Shown here: positions 20,201 to 31,825 of the stretch, piece by piece | Layout of the letters: each line of letters begins with the position of its first letter | Position numbering within the stretch: position 1 is the stretch's first letter | DNA from: Micrasema longulum | Lineage: Eukaryota; Arthropoda; Insecta; Trichoptera; Brachycentridae | Length of the DNA stretch: 64,000 nucleotides | Assembly (NCBI GenBank): GCA_022494885.1 | Contig: JAGVSM010000902.1 | Coordinates: forward strand, 1 to 64,000 | Reading direction: 5' to 3' | Position numbers and translations under genes: made by a program | Notes under the pieces: model-generated | Told to the model about the DNA's origin: nothing | Seen by the model: only the letters and a program-made list of their open reading frames with translations | Database searches by the model: none

Positions 20201-21599
20201 TTATTCACTTCACAACTCGGAGTAAGATATAAATCATTTATATTTCCTTCACCAGCTATAAGGATCATAAAAAATACTTCTGAACCTCTATAAAACAAAA
20301 ATTCTGAAATATTACAAATTTCACATATTTTTCAAAGAAACGCTATTCATATAATTTAGTATGTACATGTACAAGAAAATTTATCACGTGAACAAGTGTA
20401 AAAATTTCGACAAAAGCAACAGGCTTACAGAAATTATTCCTTAGCACGGAATAAGCATGTTTACATTTATGAACGAACAATTATGAATAACAAAATAACT
20501 ACCTTGTATTAACAAAAAAAAATACAGTTTCACTTAACAAAAAACAAACGGAGACCAGAAAACGGTCATAAAGAAAACAAGCATATAATTTCTATTTCTG
20601 CCAAACTCAAAATAAAAATAGTTTAATTACATAATAATTTATACTTAAATAGAAGTTATAAATTAAAAATACTTTGTACACTCCTACTTTTTATTTGACC
20701 TAGTCTGTTTTCGAACGAATTTCCTGGAAAATAAGACGAAAACTATTTCGCAATCTGGTAATATATGTATTTGATTATTGTAAAAAAAATGTTTTTAGTT
20801 GTAATATTGTATTTTAATTTGTTTATTTAAAAAAATATAAAAATCTGTGCACACTACCTACCTTTTACATAACATTTATATAGGTCGGATAGTAAGGATT
20901 AAATTTGTGAAATTCAATACTTTGCCATTCATCGCATTTATTTTACTCCCCCGCCGTATTGTGAAAAAATTAAAATTAATTTAAGGTAAAATAAATTACG
21001 GTAATACCATTATATAAATTAATAGAAATGAATAAAATAATTTGATTGGATAAAACACGATACGATATCGTACCATTTTTACTTTTCAGCAACAGCAGGA
21101 GTTGCGTGCCTCAGATTCGTTACATTATCCGAAGTTTACAATGTGATCAACTAGAGATAATTAACATTGATTACAGATAACACATAATTTGACTTATGGG
21201 TGTTGTTGAGGAAAGTTAATTTGTCGGTAATTAAAAACCGCTTTACCTTACAAGTCGACATGGATGTTTGATATGTGGCATTACCACATGTTTTACCAAC
21301 TTAATTACCACTAGTTAACTCTTTATTTTATTTGATTAGCCATCAACTTAATTGATTTTTATTGACGTTATAATTGGATAGTATTTCTCAATGCCCAATG
21401 AAATATAAGTTAAGGCTTAGCGCGGCCTGATTGATATTATATTTTGTAGAACCTTCGAGAGCATACTTATACTTGCACATAATACCCGTACCTAGAAAGT
21501 TATCGACCCGTTGGCGTTGGCGTTAGATTGATTCAGCTAACCGATTTGAGATACATTCGATATAATTTATAGAGTTAACGAGGAACGTGCGAGTTGGCT
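20201..21599. other. AT-rich stretch, nothing recognised
   Basis: No shared repeats or open frames worth reporting. From about 21400 sequence complexity rises. Confidence 0.45.
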
Positions 21600-21830
21600 C
21601 ATCCACAAAGTAGTCCGGGCTCCGAACTGTTACATTGTATCGAAGAATATTCAGAGATGAATGGACATTTTTAATGCGGCTGTCAAATTGGACGGCCGCG
21701 GCCGAGGGGACGTGTACAGTACAATATACATCGTGTATAACACATGTGTACGTCCCCAGTGAAAATCATGCGTAATTGGAGCAATTGAATTTAATGACAG
21801 CCATTAGTGATTGGAATTAACATATTGGAT
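21600..21830. promoter_or_regulatory. Candidate homeodomain-rich regulatory block
   Basis: Single-copy, higher-complexity sequence. 21770-21820 packs TAATTG, CAATTG, TTTAATGACAG, CATTAG and TGATTGG within 50 bp, the mix expected for Hox/TALE-type binding; next to it GGACGGCCGCGGCCGAGG. No transposon features. Inference from motif density only. Confidence 0.25.
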
Positions 21831-23110
21831 GCAGCGACAGTAACAGCAGTAACGCGCGCTCGAGGTTGGTGTCAGGAGTCAGGAGGAAGGAGATGGGGTC
21901 CCACGTTGAACCTTTCGTGTGACCTTATCAATGCTGCCTACAGAGCACAGAGTACAGAGCAGCGCGCTGTGACATTGAATGGGTTAAAACTAGAGCGTTC
22001 CACAACGACCTATATTTTTCATTAAAAAAATCGCAACATGTTTGCGCAAGGTGAGTGGTATTCTTTATTACACTAACACTTCGTCCGGATAAATATTTAA
22101 CTCATATTAAGTATTTTTAAAAACAAAACACAGATACTCTGAGATCAGATTATGAATTTAAGTTTATCTTATGATTCAAAAAGGGGTCAATAAAATGATG
22201 AAGATCAAAATTTAAACAGATAAATCTACCAAATACCAATTACTAACAGTTTACTACCGGTATATTAACCGGAGTAATGGAATATTTAAAGTGGACAGGA
22301 AGGTAATGCTTTCAGTAGGATAAAGACGGGCTTTCTCTAACACAAAACATAAACAAAATATTTATAATGAATGAATTAAACATATTAACAAGGGCCGAAG
22401 ATAAACGACAGAATTTTAAAGCGTCAATATGTCCATGTTTAAATTATCTAATATATTTATGTACAACATAAACAAACATACTTGCTTCATCTTCGCGGAA
22501 ATAAGAATTTCCACATGGTAGTTTTTGTGACTGTCTAATAAAATAAAAATGTGGAATTGATGGCTGGGCATTTTATTTGTATTTAGAGCGCCAAGAAATA
22601 ACACATATTTATTTTCTTTTTGCACTTTCGCTAGCCGAACGAAAATGGTGGAATAAACATTTTTAGTTCTTACAACGTATGGGACATGTTAATACAGCAG
22701 CGGAGTGACACAATTTAATTCGTCTGGTATCTCACAGATCTATATCGTATTGAAAATCTTTAGGCTGACTGCCAAATCGTTAAAAAAAACATTACTTAAC
22801 TGAGAAAAAATGTACGCTCCATAAACCACGCGTAGTCGGAGCAACAAATCAAAATGATGTTAAATTTGTGAATCGTTCTGTTTACAAGTTACATATCCTC
22901 GCCATCGCGGATGAAGATGAAGAAATGTGTTCCTCGTATAGTATAACCGGACACCAATAACCCCGCCTGAATATGTAGACCATCTCTCGACGTGTTATTG
23001 TTTCGGAAATTCTGATTCAAAATCGGGTGGATGTTCAAAACATCGACTAGCTGCTCTTTTGGCGACCTCAGCGAGGAGGCTTTACCGAATAAATTTCGGA
23101 ATGCGGCATC
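21831..23110. other. Unannotated stretch
   Basis: 21840-22050 is moderately GC-rich and ends with ATGTTTGCGCAAG/GTGAGT at 22038, which could be a short start exon but has only four codons. 22060-22900 is AT-rich. Nothing recognised. Confidence 0.3.
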
Positions 23111-23260
23111 GTGGCCGTGACGTCATGAATACTAAAACGATCCAAAAATCTCAGCACTCGTTGCCGGACTCCGAGGGGAAAATACGTAATTTACTTGTCA
23201 TTTATTGTTTCTACATACCCTCGTATCATGACGTGGTTATATATTTATTTGATTCTAGAA
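23111..23260. promoter_or_regulatory. GC-richer block with TGACGTCA site
   Basis: A full palindromic CRE/ATF site TGACGTCA lies at 23118-23125 in a single-copy block (22900-23260) with elevated CpG. Frames across it are not recognisable. Promoter or enhancer function is a guess. Confidence 0.22.
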
Positions 23261-24460
23261 ATTGAGTTTGGACCTTGGAGAGTTACACATTTAGGGAGGA
23301 TTTCACAATTAAGAATATTTTTTTCAAAATACGCCATTCGCCTGAAACGTAATTTTTCAGTGGAGGGTTTTTTGTGATTCGCGTCATATCGCGTGAGCAA
23401 TCTTCGTTTTAAAAGATTACACCTTACAACTAAGTCTGAAGGTAATCTTATTGTGCGTTTATAATTTTCTTTTATATTTCATTAGCACCCAATAAAGAAT
23501 ATTAAATCAGGAAGATTTTTCAAAACCCGCCATTCGCTACTTTTATGTATTCAAAACTTGGTGTTTGCTTAAAAACTCAACCATGATCCAGTTAAAAATT
23601 CGATATTTAAAAAAACTAGTAGTGTATTTGGTTAGATTTATAAAAATACATTTTTAATGTACATATATTGTTAATAACTTAGTCGACTAAAATAAAATGA
23701 GTACGACAGAAATACAAAAAAAAAACTTAATTAAATAAATGGCTAAGCAGCATCTTCGTACTTCGCGTACATCTTCGTTTTTATTTTTCTCAGAATCCTG
23801 AGATAAATTTTTAAAATTCATCATTAAACTCGTCAGCTTCTCGGGGCAAAAAAAACAGTTTTTTAACATCCAATGCCTTTTTTTAGAGAAACACAATTTA
23901 CTGACATGGTGGAAATATTATGTATGATTTTTTTATGTTCTATATTTCTACTTAAATGGTTGTCTGACTGTAAGCAGTTTGAACTATGACTGTATGAACT
24001 TTGTTTTTTTTTTCGTAAATATGATCACTCGATTCGCTTATTTTAAAAAAAAAGCTTCTTTCTTATAAGTTTACCAGCGGGATTTTTAAAATCTAAGATA
24101 GACAAGATATTTTTCATTACTATATTTGCCAAGATGTCTTATACTTTTGAAATGTTTGCTGTTCGACAGGAATTCGCTTAAGCTAACATTATTAAGTTTT
24201 TATTCTAACTCGAGCGTGAGTCAGAAAATAATCAAATGTGTCGTGGTTGGTCCGTTCCGGCTAGGATCTTTCTTTCGACGTTCTAAAGAAAATCAAGCAG
24301 CGCACAGGAGATTTCCGTTGCATACCTCGGAGGATTCAGTTTCTAGCCAGGCCCAGTATTACAATGGGAAGTTAAAGTCTATCTTCAATTTTATTTAGAA
24401 AGTAAAATTAAGTTTTCTAGATGAAAAGTATAATATGTAGACATTTTTTTTTCTAAACAT
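23261..24460. other. AT-rich stretch, nothing recognised
   Basis: 24200-24360 is more complex (open 24126-24398 plus) without family features. Confidence 0.35.
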
Positions 24461-24592
24461 GTTTAATTACAGGTGCCGACTAAGATACTTTAATTTTTCA
24501 TACAAATATACACATTTTCGTACATAAATATCAATTTGACTTTATACAGTCTCGATATGTACCGATGAAGATAGCGTTTGTAATCGCGGCCC
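24461..24592 (+). repeat. Dispersed repeat family E, copy 2 (most complete)
   Basis: Runs from GTTTAATTACAGGTGCCGAC through TTTTCATACAAATATACACA and TTTATACAGTCTCGATATGT to CGATGAAGATAGCGTTTGTA and GCGGCCC. Copies at 12004-12141 (minus), 29580-29646 (left half) and 30298-30349 (right half). It abuts the transposase-like relic at 24605. Confidence 0.75.
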
Positions 24593-24604
24593 AGGTATAG
24601 AAAT

Positions 24605-24980
24605 AGATGACGTCTTTTTCTTGTTTTATCTGATGCACCAGTATACAAAAGTTATTACGCCATACGTGCCTGCTGTAAAACACTTCACCGAGATAACTTC
24701 GTAATGGGCTGGTTTTGTTAGACATCGAAACATGTTTAATTTGTATTAGGGAAGTTTTCCGCATTTTTCCAAAAAACCGATTGGCTCTTTGCTCTTGCAA
24801 CCTGTGTTTTATGTGAAGATCATGTTTTTCTTGGATATCTGGAGTAGTTTTAATTTTTACCAGATGAATCTTGGTTAAATTAAAAAAGCCTAAATTAAAA
24901 TGTCTTGAAAAAGTAGATTTGTATTTAGACAATGAACAAGATGGTTTCACATTTTTTTCTCGCTCTGCACAGAAACGCAC
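24605..24980 (-). pseudogene. Relic of an uncharacterised transposase-like protein family
   Basis: The longest non-RT open frame (starting 24980 on the minus strand, about 125 codons before it runs into repeat E). It contains SKYKSTFSRHFNLGFF, then EKHDLHIKHRLQEQRANRFF, then SYLGEVFYSRHVWRNNFCIL followed by VHQIK...VIYFYTW. This order (F..FNL.FF.PKKD.C..C; H...K..A; ..VFYKRQLW.YN..IH; .Y.W.E) is that of a repetitive protein family common in aphid and moth genomes, which I think carries DUF7869 and behaves like a transposase. Here the two cysteines, the N of YN and the acidic residue after W are changed, and both ends are missing. The family assignment is from memory. Confidence 0.45.
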
Positions 24981-25449
24981 GAGAAGTTTGCTTAAGGAAA
25001 GTTCTGGTGGTAAATACGATTTAATAGTTTAACCTCTAGTATAATGACTATGAAATGTGACAGGAGCAGAGATTTATCCCCGAGAGAGCGATAAAGTACA
25101 AATAAAATAACAGAGAATATTGAGTTTTGAAAAAAGGTATTTATATAAAAACGTATTATAAATACGTACGTAAATGTAAAAAGACTTTGATATTTTTTTA
25201 AGCCGGATTTAACGTGTTTTGGTGAGTTTTTTTTCAGCTAATCGATGCGTCTTTATTGACTTTAAATTTGTAAAAAAAAAACAAACAAATCGCCATGTGG
25301 AGCGAATAACGAGTTTTAAAAAATTATCCTTAATCGGCAAACAATGTTGAATTGGCGAAATTTTAGTCGTGCCCAAGGTCACGAAAGGGCGTATTTTGTT
25401 AACGCCCAAATAAATGGATAATCAATCCCCCTTCAAGCAGGCCGTTATA
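24981..25449. other. AT-rich stretch, nothing recognised
   Basis: No repeats shared with other parts of the window were noticed. Confidence 0.45.
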
Positions 25450-25690
25450 CAATAATTATAGGACCTCTTCATTAGCTAATGTATCCAACTCCCGCCTAAT
25501 TACGCTGTGCCCACAAAATGGACGTTTTTATGGAACATAAAACGAGATGATGGCGGCAAATGACATTAACAGGTGAACAGGGGAGATAGGCATTCGGCGA
25601 CCTCAAATTACACCAAAGTAGTAACAATGGGTTGCTTAATTGTAGATACGTACGAAATACGAATACGTGATTATTAAAAGTTTCCATACT
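25450..25690. promoter_or_regulatory. Candidate conserved regulatory block
   Basis: Single-copy, balanced composition. It contains ATTAGCTAAT, CCTAATTACGC, TTTTATGG, a CAGGTG E-box and CAAATTACACC within 200 bp. The frames here have no coding look. Proposed as an enhancer on motif density only. Confidence 0.25.
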
Positions 25691-25914
25691 GAAGTTAAAC
25701 ATAAGGTTTTTTAATATAACATTACGTTTAGAATGTCCTTTATATTATTTAACTGCGTCAGCTTAATTGTACAGCAAGAACTAAATCGTATCGTTTGATG
25801 TATAGGAAAAGCGAAATGCAAAAAACCAAATTGATATATCATCAGAGATGAAGAACCCCTTTGAAAAAAGGAATTGGTGGGCCAGGCATTTTTTTTACTG
25901 AAAAAAATATATAA

Positions 25915-26064
25915 TTGCGTTCTTATGATTTACCCAAATATTTCAATTTTGAGGCCACTTTTCAACGAGTTGTAAATAACTCACTATAAGAATGGGAGAA
26001 TCAAGTCAGGGTAGGGTGGGATTCGAATCTCGGACTTCTGATCGGCGAGTCCGCAACGCTTTCT
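25915..26064 (-). mobile_element. tRNA-derived SINE, family B, head-damaged copy
   Basis: Body TGCGTTCTTATGATTTACCC, GAGTTGTAAATAACTCACTA and box B region GGATTCGAAT (minus strand) match the copies at 29345, 50391, 52940 and 63802. The tRNA-like head is truncated near 26064. Confidence 0.8.
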
Positions 26065-27905
26065 TTTTAAGTGGAAATTCGCTGATAATCCGAATACAGA
26101 TGATAAATAAATACAATTTAACTGTTCTTGCAACGGATTCTAGATCAGAGGTCTAAGATTTGGTATGACTTACACGAGTATGCAAACCGCTCTGAAGCAT
26201 CGGTATTCTAAAACATACTTATCCGCAATAAAAAACAAGCAATTATCGCATAGCCTTGTACAATTCAATTTTATCTATGTATAATAATATAAAATCAAAA
26301 TGCGGTTATTAAATTTGCCGATGTTGCGCTAAATTGATATGTATCTAGGCCAATTACACGTATTCGTGAAACAAAATCCAATATCTCAATACTGCCTTTA
26401 TGGCCAATGGTAATAATGGTTAAAGCATATATCATCTCATAGCTAATTGAACGGCTCTATCAATTTTCCACCTAAATAGATTTGATCATATAACTGTGCA
26501 ACACGGCTGACTGAAATCACCAATATAGTCCTACAAAACCTATATTCGGAATGAAACATACAATATTGATACGAAATGCTACGTGCTGAAGAGAAAAAAT
26601 ATAACTCGGGGAGAAGCGAAACTGTGACTCTAGACATAAGGAAGTAACGGCCGAGTGTGAAGAGAAATGAAGGGAGCTATACATTCATCCAAGATACAAA
26701 AATATAGAAAGCCTTAACCCCGCAAGAAGGGTTACATCAGCCCCACGTGGTATGTCAAATGATATATGAAAATCCCCATTCCCCTGGTGTGAAATGGTAG
26801 AACAAATACAATCCGAGTCTTTTAGCAATACTACGACCCATTTATTTTCATAAATGGGTCTGAAATAATATTATGATCACATTTCCAACTGTCATTAACT
26901 ATTCTATCACTTAGGGCTAGTGTATGCGAGGAGATAGTGTCACCAAGTGTGATCACAAAAGGGAAATAGAGCAAGATTTTTTTTTCTTTTTTAAACAATA
27001 TAAAGCGATAAAAAAACATTTTTACAAATTGCATTACTTTTTCTCTTCGATATTTATTAAAATTATCAGTCTAAAGTAAGCAGAAAAAAATTTACGATTC
27101 ACTTTATTTTTTTTTCGGATATCATGTCGCTATGTTTCATCAATAAATAAGAATTATTGCATACTTTACAACGCAACAGTATAATAATTTTATATCTTAA
27201 GGATTTCAATCAATTGTCCCGTAAAGTCAACACAAGTTTTTTATTTATATAATCCATTTCCGAAAACAAAATATGTTTAAAACTCGTTTATTTATCGTAG
27301 CTGCTCCAAATTTAACTTACTTAGTCTCCATTTAGATATTTTAATATAAAATTTTGTGACATCGAAAAAAAACTTTTTGAAACACTGTAAAATGAAACAT
27401 TTTTCAGTGTGTAATAAGTTTATGTACCTTTAATTATGATCATGTTATTATAATATCTAAATTTTTAATCGGTCGACTGTATTATGAAAATTCCCCTCCT
27501 CTACTCCTCCACTATTTCCGCATCCCTTAACCTTTATATTGTCTTTTTATATAATATATTCTAATATTTTTTCTCTTTACTGTGTGTAACATATTGTTCT
27601 CTACTCATATTTGTAAAAAACTTTAAATGGATGTACTATTTTTTATATAACAACTTTTGTTTTTCCCGAATAAATAAAATAAAAAAATAAATATCTACAG
27701 TAAAATCATAAAAAAAGTATCTCTAACTTAAGTCAATTTATTCATGTATAAAATAATATTCGAAGACACGTAAGAAACACCTTATCGAGTAAAACTACGG
27801 ACGAAATAGTTTTTAAGTTGACATTTCGTAAATAATATATAAAATTTGTTAATATTCGAAGCACTAAATTTGTGGTTATTTTATGATAAAATTGGTTGTC
27901 TGTTA
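26065..27905. other. AT-rich stretch with a LINE-like tail
   Basis: 27480-27690 ends in CCGAATAAATAAAATAAAAAAA and looks like a plus-strand LINE 3' end. 26640-26960 is more complex and single-copy. No gene seen. Confidence 0.4.
26835..26860. repeat. Perfect short hairpin
   Basis: GACCCATTTAT and ATAAATGGGTC pair perfectly (11 bp) around a 4-base loop in an otherwise single-copy region. Too short for a microRNA precursor. Confidence 0.6.
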
Positions 27906-27990
27906 CACTTTTATCTAGCGTATTTTGTATTTAAATACGCGAGATAAAAGCTTTTTCTACGGCCGCGAGAGCGTTTGGAATATAACCCCT
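27906..27990. mobile_element. MITE fragment, relative of 1045 and 59927
   Basis: The right end reads, reversed, AGGGGTTATATTCCAAACGC, like the ends of the elements at 1045-1143 and 59927-60049. An internal inverted repeat CTTTTATCTAGCGTATTT / AAATACGCGAGATAAAAG precedes it. The left terminus is lost. Confidence 0.5.
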
Positions 27991-29344
27991 AATGTTGTAA
28001 ATAAAAAGTACGAGGTTTGGCAAAAATCTCACGGAAATACAGTGCGGTCGAATGTTTAATAAGCCTATGTAAATGTGTTAACGTCCGTCTGTGAACCAAG
28101 TGAACATACACATTTCGTTTATATCAGTAGGCATACTAGATTATTTTGTTCAAAAACGTTCTTACACTCAAACATAAGCGAAGTTTATTAAATATTTGAA
28201 GGGACTGTACTTGCTTCGATTAGCAAAAAAAGCAAAAAAGTGATAACCATTTCAAGTCTTTACTGCATCATCCATCAAATAATATAATGTTCTTAGGAAT
28301 AACTCGACGCGGGTGATAAATAAACATCCGACGAGCCTCAGTAGCCGTTTCAATATATTTAACGAGATGTAATGTTGAACCATAGAAGGGGTTTAACTAT
28401 CTTAAAGTATGCAAAAAGCATCCCAGCAGCGCGATAATGTAATCTCACCCCCAGGGAGATGATGCTCGAAATGAGGTCACTCTTTAGGCGAGAGTTGAAG
28501 GGGGTTGTATCGAGAACCACCCCATTATCTATACCTATAGATGGGAAGTGTGTGGGGTAGCCGGTACAGAATACACCCTCCCTTGTATCAGGGAATGTAT
28601 TATTTATGCGCAGTTTCCTCTGGAAATTCACGTGCCACCACTGTTTATAAACTAAAAGGATAACGACTCGCACGAAACTCTAGACTAAAATCGTAAAATG
28701 GTCCTCGATTCTCGACTCCAACGCGTTTTGGCGGGGAGCTACTCTTTTTTAGTTATTTCAAACAGTCGTGTTACTATACCAGACTGCAAATAAATGAAAA
28801 CACACAGACTTCCAGACGCGTCTAAAAATTTCAGTGACACTTCTCGAGTGTAATGCTATTCACATCGCGGCTTTATGAGCTAAGCAGTTTAAAGAAAACT
28901 TATAGGAAATTCATTCGGGTTCGACGTAACATCTTTCAACGAGCATAGTAAAAAAATGCTATATTTCCTCGAGAAGATGATGAAACGTTTTGATTCATTT
29001 AAAAATCATATAGTAAAAAGAACACACATAAAGCTGCCAGAGGGTGTCTAAAAGATGAATTCAAGATTAAAATTCAGTATTAGCATGAATATCCGGGAAA
29101 ACGAAAATGTTAAAATGTTCTAAATTGAAAATCCATCGGAATCTTTTTCTCGGGAAAATATGTTAGTATCATAGCAAGGTAGAAGAAAATCCTGAACACA
29201 TGCATATTATTTCGTACAAATAAAAACTAACAACAAATAAATAACACATACTCACATAGAATGAACTACGTTAGAACGGAGTTTAATAGTAAAAATAGTT
29301 TTACGAAAAATTATGTCGTTTCAATTTTATTTACAAAGTAAAAA
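27991..29344. other. Single-copy stretch, nothing recognised
   Basis: 28359-28673 (minus) is open for 104 codons across a GC-richer block with CCCCATTATCTATACCTATA, but no domain is visible and no splice context supports it. Confidence 0.35.
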
Positions 29345-29526
29345 TTGGGTTGTGGTCCCGTGGCAAGTGTTGCGGACTCACAGATCAAAGATACGAGGTT
29401 CGAACCCCACTCTACCCCAACTTGATTTCCATTTTCTAATTCTGAGTTATTTACAACTCGTTGAAAATGGCCACCAAAATTTAAATATTTGGGTAAATTA
29501 TAAGAACGCTAATATTTCTTTAAAAA
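29345..29526 (+). mobile_element. tRNA-derived SINE, family B (full copy)
   Basis: Head TTGTGGTCCCGTGGCAAGTG (box A region) and box B AGGTTCGAACCCC, then CTCTACCCCAACTTGAT, body with TTTACAACTCGTTGAAAATG and 3' end AAATTATAAGAACGC. The best-preserved copy in the window, with consensus-quality Pol III boxes. Confidence 0.88.
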
Positions 29527-29579
29527 AAAGTTTTCGGTATGAAAAATAGAATATGCTTAAAACTTTTATTTCTAACCGT

Positions 29580-29646
29580 GTTTAATTACAGGTTGCCGAC
29601 GGAGATACTTTGAATTTTCATACAAATATACGCTTTTTCGTACATT
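29580..29646 (+). repeat. Family E, left half (split copy)
   Basis: GTTTAATTACAGGTTGCCGAC to TACGCTTTTTCGTACAT matches the first half of 24461-24592. The matching right half resumes at 30298, so about 650 bp was inserted inside this copy. Confidence 0.7.
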
Positions 29647-30044
29647 AAGTTTAGTTTATTCAGAAAAAAAATATTATATAAATTGTAAAGTATATAATAT
29701 TAGAACTAAATAAAACATTTCTATAAATTGAATATATATAAGAATTAGGTTGTTTAGGGTTGAAGCTCCTACCCCAGTTAGAGATTGACAGAAGACGCGA
29801 GGTTGCTGTTTAATGCGTATTATTACATGGCGAATAAATAATGAATTAAATTATGTAGCGCAAGTGTTACCGCGATGAGGAGTTGAACTGGTTGCACTTG
29901 GACAACATGCTGAAACCGAGTGACTGCGTCGAGCTGACTTGTTGGGCTGACCGGACGTTACCACGCCCTGTGGAAATTATATCACCATTCATCTTCTGTA
30001 TATTAAAAATATCAATAACATTTATAATATAATACATATAATAG

Positions 30045-30292
30045 GTTCTATTATTGTTCCTTAAGGTATCTCAAAATTTGCACAGATTTTTTTTATTACT
30101 AAAGGTATCACTAAGTTTCCCTATAATATGTTGACGTTCTTTAAAGAAACCTTGATTTAACCAGGATATAAAATTTCCGTAAAGACCAATTTTAATTTAT
30201 TTATAAACAATTTTATCGTGAGATATGCTATCAAAAGCTTTTCTTAATTCAATAATAATACCTAAACACTCATCGCAATCATAAATATCGAT
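30045..30292 (-). pseudogene. Non-LTR RT fragment (palm) inside split repeat E
   Basis: Minus strand: GIIIELRKAFDSISHDKIVY-stop, then IKIGLYGNFISWLNQGFFKE followed by RQHIIG. This is the (F).DLSKAFDT..H..LL..L...G..G..L.WF.SYL..R.Q.V segment of LINE RTs, with the first catalytic Asp-Leu-Ser lost (ELR). Two stops. The fragment covers only RT blocks 2-3; FADD and the rest are gone. Confidence 0.8.
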
Positions 30293-30297
30293 GTTAG

Positions 30298-30349
30298 TTT
30301 ATACCGTCTCGATATGTAACGATAAAGATAGCGTTCATAACCGCGGCCC
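30298..30349 (+). repeat. Family E, right half (split copy)
   Basis: TTTATACCGTCTCGATATGT through GATAGCGTTCATAACCGCGG corresponds to the second half of 24461-24592 and completes the half copy at 29580-29646. Confidence 0.7.
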
Positions 30350-30821
30350 AGTTCGAGAATTGCAAGCGCAAACCGAAACGTACACGTTTGTTGTTATACT
30401 AAAAACCAAACAAAAAATTTGGAACGCTTTTGTCCTATGCAATAGAGCTGAAGGGCTTCTCTTTAAGCAGGAGCGAATGATTTCTCTAAGATTTGGAACA
30501 AGTGTGCGAGGACCTCTTTAGCTCATATGTTGAGCTGAAGAGGGCTGCATATAATAGAGCGCAGTGAAGGACGAGATGTGGGACTTAGCTTACCAACCCC
30601 CAGGATTGAGACTGCGAAGAAGACATTATTTTAAGTAGTTTTTGAGAAATTACTACTAAACCAACATGACCTGATCCATTTTTATAGAAATACTTACTCA
30701 AGAGAGAAGTTAAATAATTGTCAGTATTGTCACATTTTCGTAAAAACTGGGAAAACGGATTCCTCATTATAATGGATTTTAGATAATGTATTTAAAAAAA
30801 AGAGTATCTTAGTTTTTATTA
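30350..30821. other. Unannotated stretch
   Basis: 30585-30777 (minus) is open with a plausible but unrecognised peptide (NPFSQFLRKCDNTDNYLTSL); possibly a transposon piece. Confidence 0.3.
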
Positions 30822-30885
30822 TTTTTAATATGGATGATTTATATAGCCCCATTTTCGTAATATAATTATCAAAACATTATTGTAA
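30822..30885 (-). mobile_element. L2-like LINE 3' tail
   Basis: TTATTATTTTTAATATGGAT then GATTTATATAGCCCCATTTTCGTAATATAAT matches the minus-strand LINE 3' end at 43455-43530, including the terminal trinucleotide-type microsatellite. Confidence 0.6.
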
Positions 30886-31297
30886 GACTTTACTCCGTGG
30901 TTACTCCTCGTTATTGTTCGCTGAGCGTTCTTTAAAAAAAATATTTTATATGATTGGAAACATTAAAAATGTTTAAAAAATGGGTATATGATTATGCTCT
31001 TCATCCCGCTATATTTAAAAAAACATATCATAGGTTTTCTAAGCAACCAATTTTGTCTATTTTGACAAAAATGCTATAATTTATTAAACTCTTTTGGAGA
31101 AACTGGCCTTTTTGGAATACAGACAGTATCAAAAGATTTAATAAAACTAAAATTTGCACCTGTCAACAGAAGTTGTAAGTGGAATCTCCAGATATTCAGT
31201 GTATTTCCAACAGAGAAATAAATATGGAATAAAACGTTCGAGTGATGCATTGTACCTGAGAGTTGTCACTGATAATATCGCCATTAATTAGTGAGGT

Positions 31298-31690
31298 GCT
31301 AACAAGGGAAATGTTTTAATTGATCGTAGAGCGAAGTTTTTTTTTGCAAGGGAATTAATTGTAAAAACTCATAGAATTTTTATGCATGGTAAATGGCCGA
31401 TCCATCACGCAGAATTAGGAGATCCAAAGATAAGCATACAAATCGAGAAAATAGGTTATAAAACTTTCTTTCAGCATAAAGGCGACTTACATATTTTGAA
31501 TCGAGTTATTTATACATTTATTGATTACAAAAATATTCTTATGACCAGGCGGATGAAGAATACAGTTTTGCACGTGTGTGAAATTAAACCAGAATCCTGG
31601 ATGAGTGGTTTCGACTTGATAGCTACTCTCTCAGGTAAAAATCCTGTAAAAGAAAAGCCAGTGGAGAATTGTATTGTATTGGCATCATGA
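31298..31690 (+). CDS. Unrecognised open frame, possible relic
   Basis: Open without stop for about 130 codons (GANKGNVLIDRRAKFFFARE upstream of the ATG at 31382; MHGKWPIHHAELGDPK after it), ending at 31688-31690. Composition is balanced and amphipathic and looks coding. No motif, signal or splice site recognised. A SINE begins directly at its 3' end. It may be the remains of a transposon ORF or a retrocopy; I would not assign a function. Confidence 0.25.
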   Translation, partial: ANKGNVLIDRRAKFFFARELIVKTHRIFMHGKWPIHHAELGDPKISIQIEKIGYKTFFQHKGDLHILNRVIYTFIDYKNILMTRRMKNTVLHVCEIKPESWMSGFDLIATLSGKNPVKEKPVENCIVLAS

Positions 31691-31805
31691 TTTTCCTATC
31701 TGCGCGGTGGTGCATAGGGAACTGCATTGATAATCCAATTACAGATTATCTTAATCGTTTTAGTTATATGGAAGATGAGGTGAGCACTCCAATGCTTTAG
31801 ATGTC
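31686..31805 (-). mobile_element. SINE family D, 3' fragment
   Basis: GCGGTGGTGCATAGGGAACTGCATTGATAATCC and ATCTTAATCGTTTTAGTTATATGG match the 3' body of 9717-9977. The tRNA-like head is missing. Confidence 0.65.
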
Positions 31806-31825
31806 TAAATTGTATTTAGTATTAA

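Noticed and set aside
26835..26860. microRNA precursor
   Set aside because: The stem is only 11 bp with no extended pairing in the flanks.
28359..28673. 104-codon minus-strand frame
   Set aside because: No domain, no splice or promoter context, composition like its flanks.
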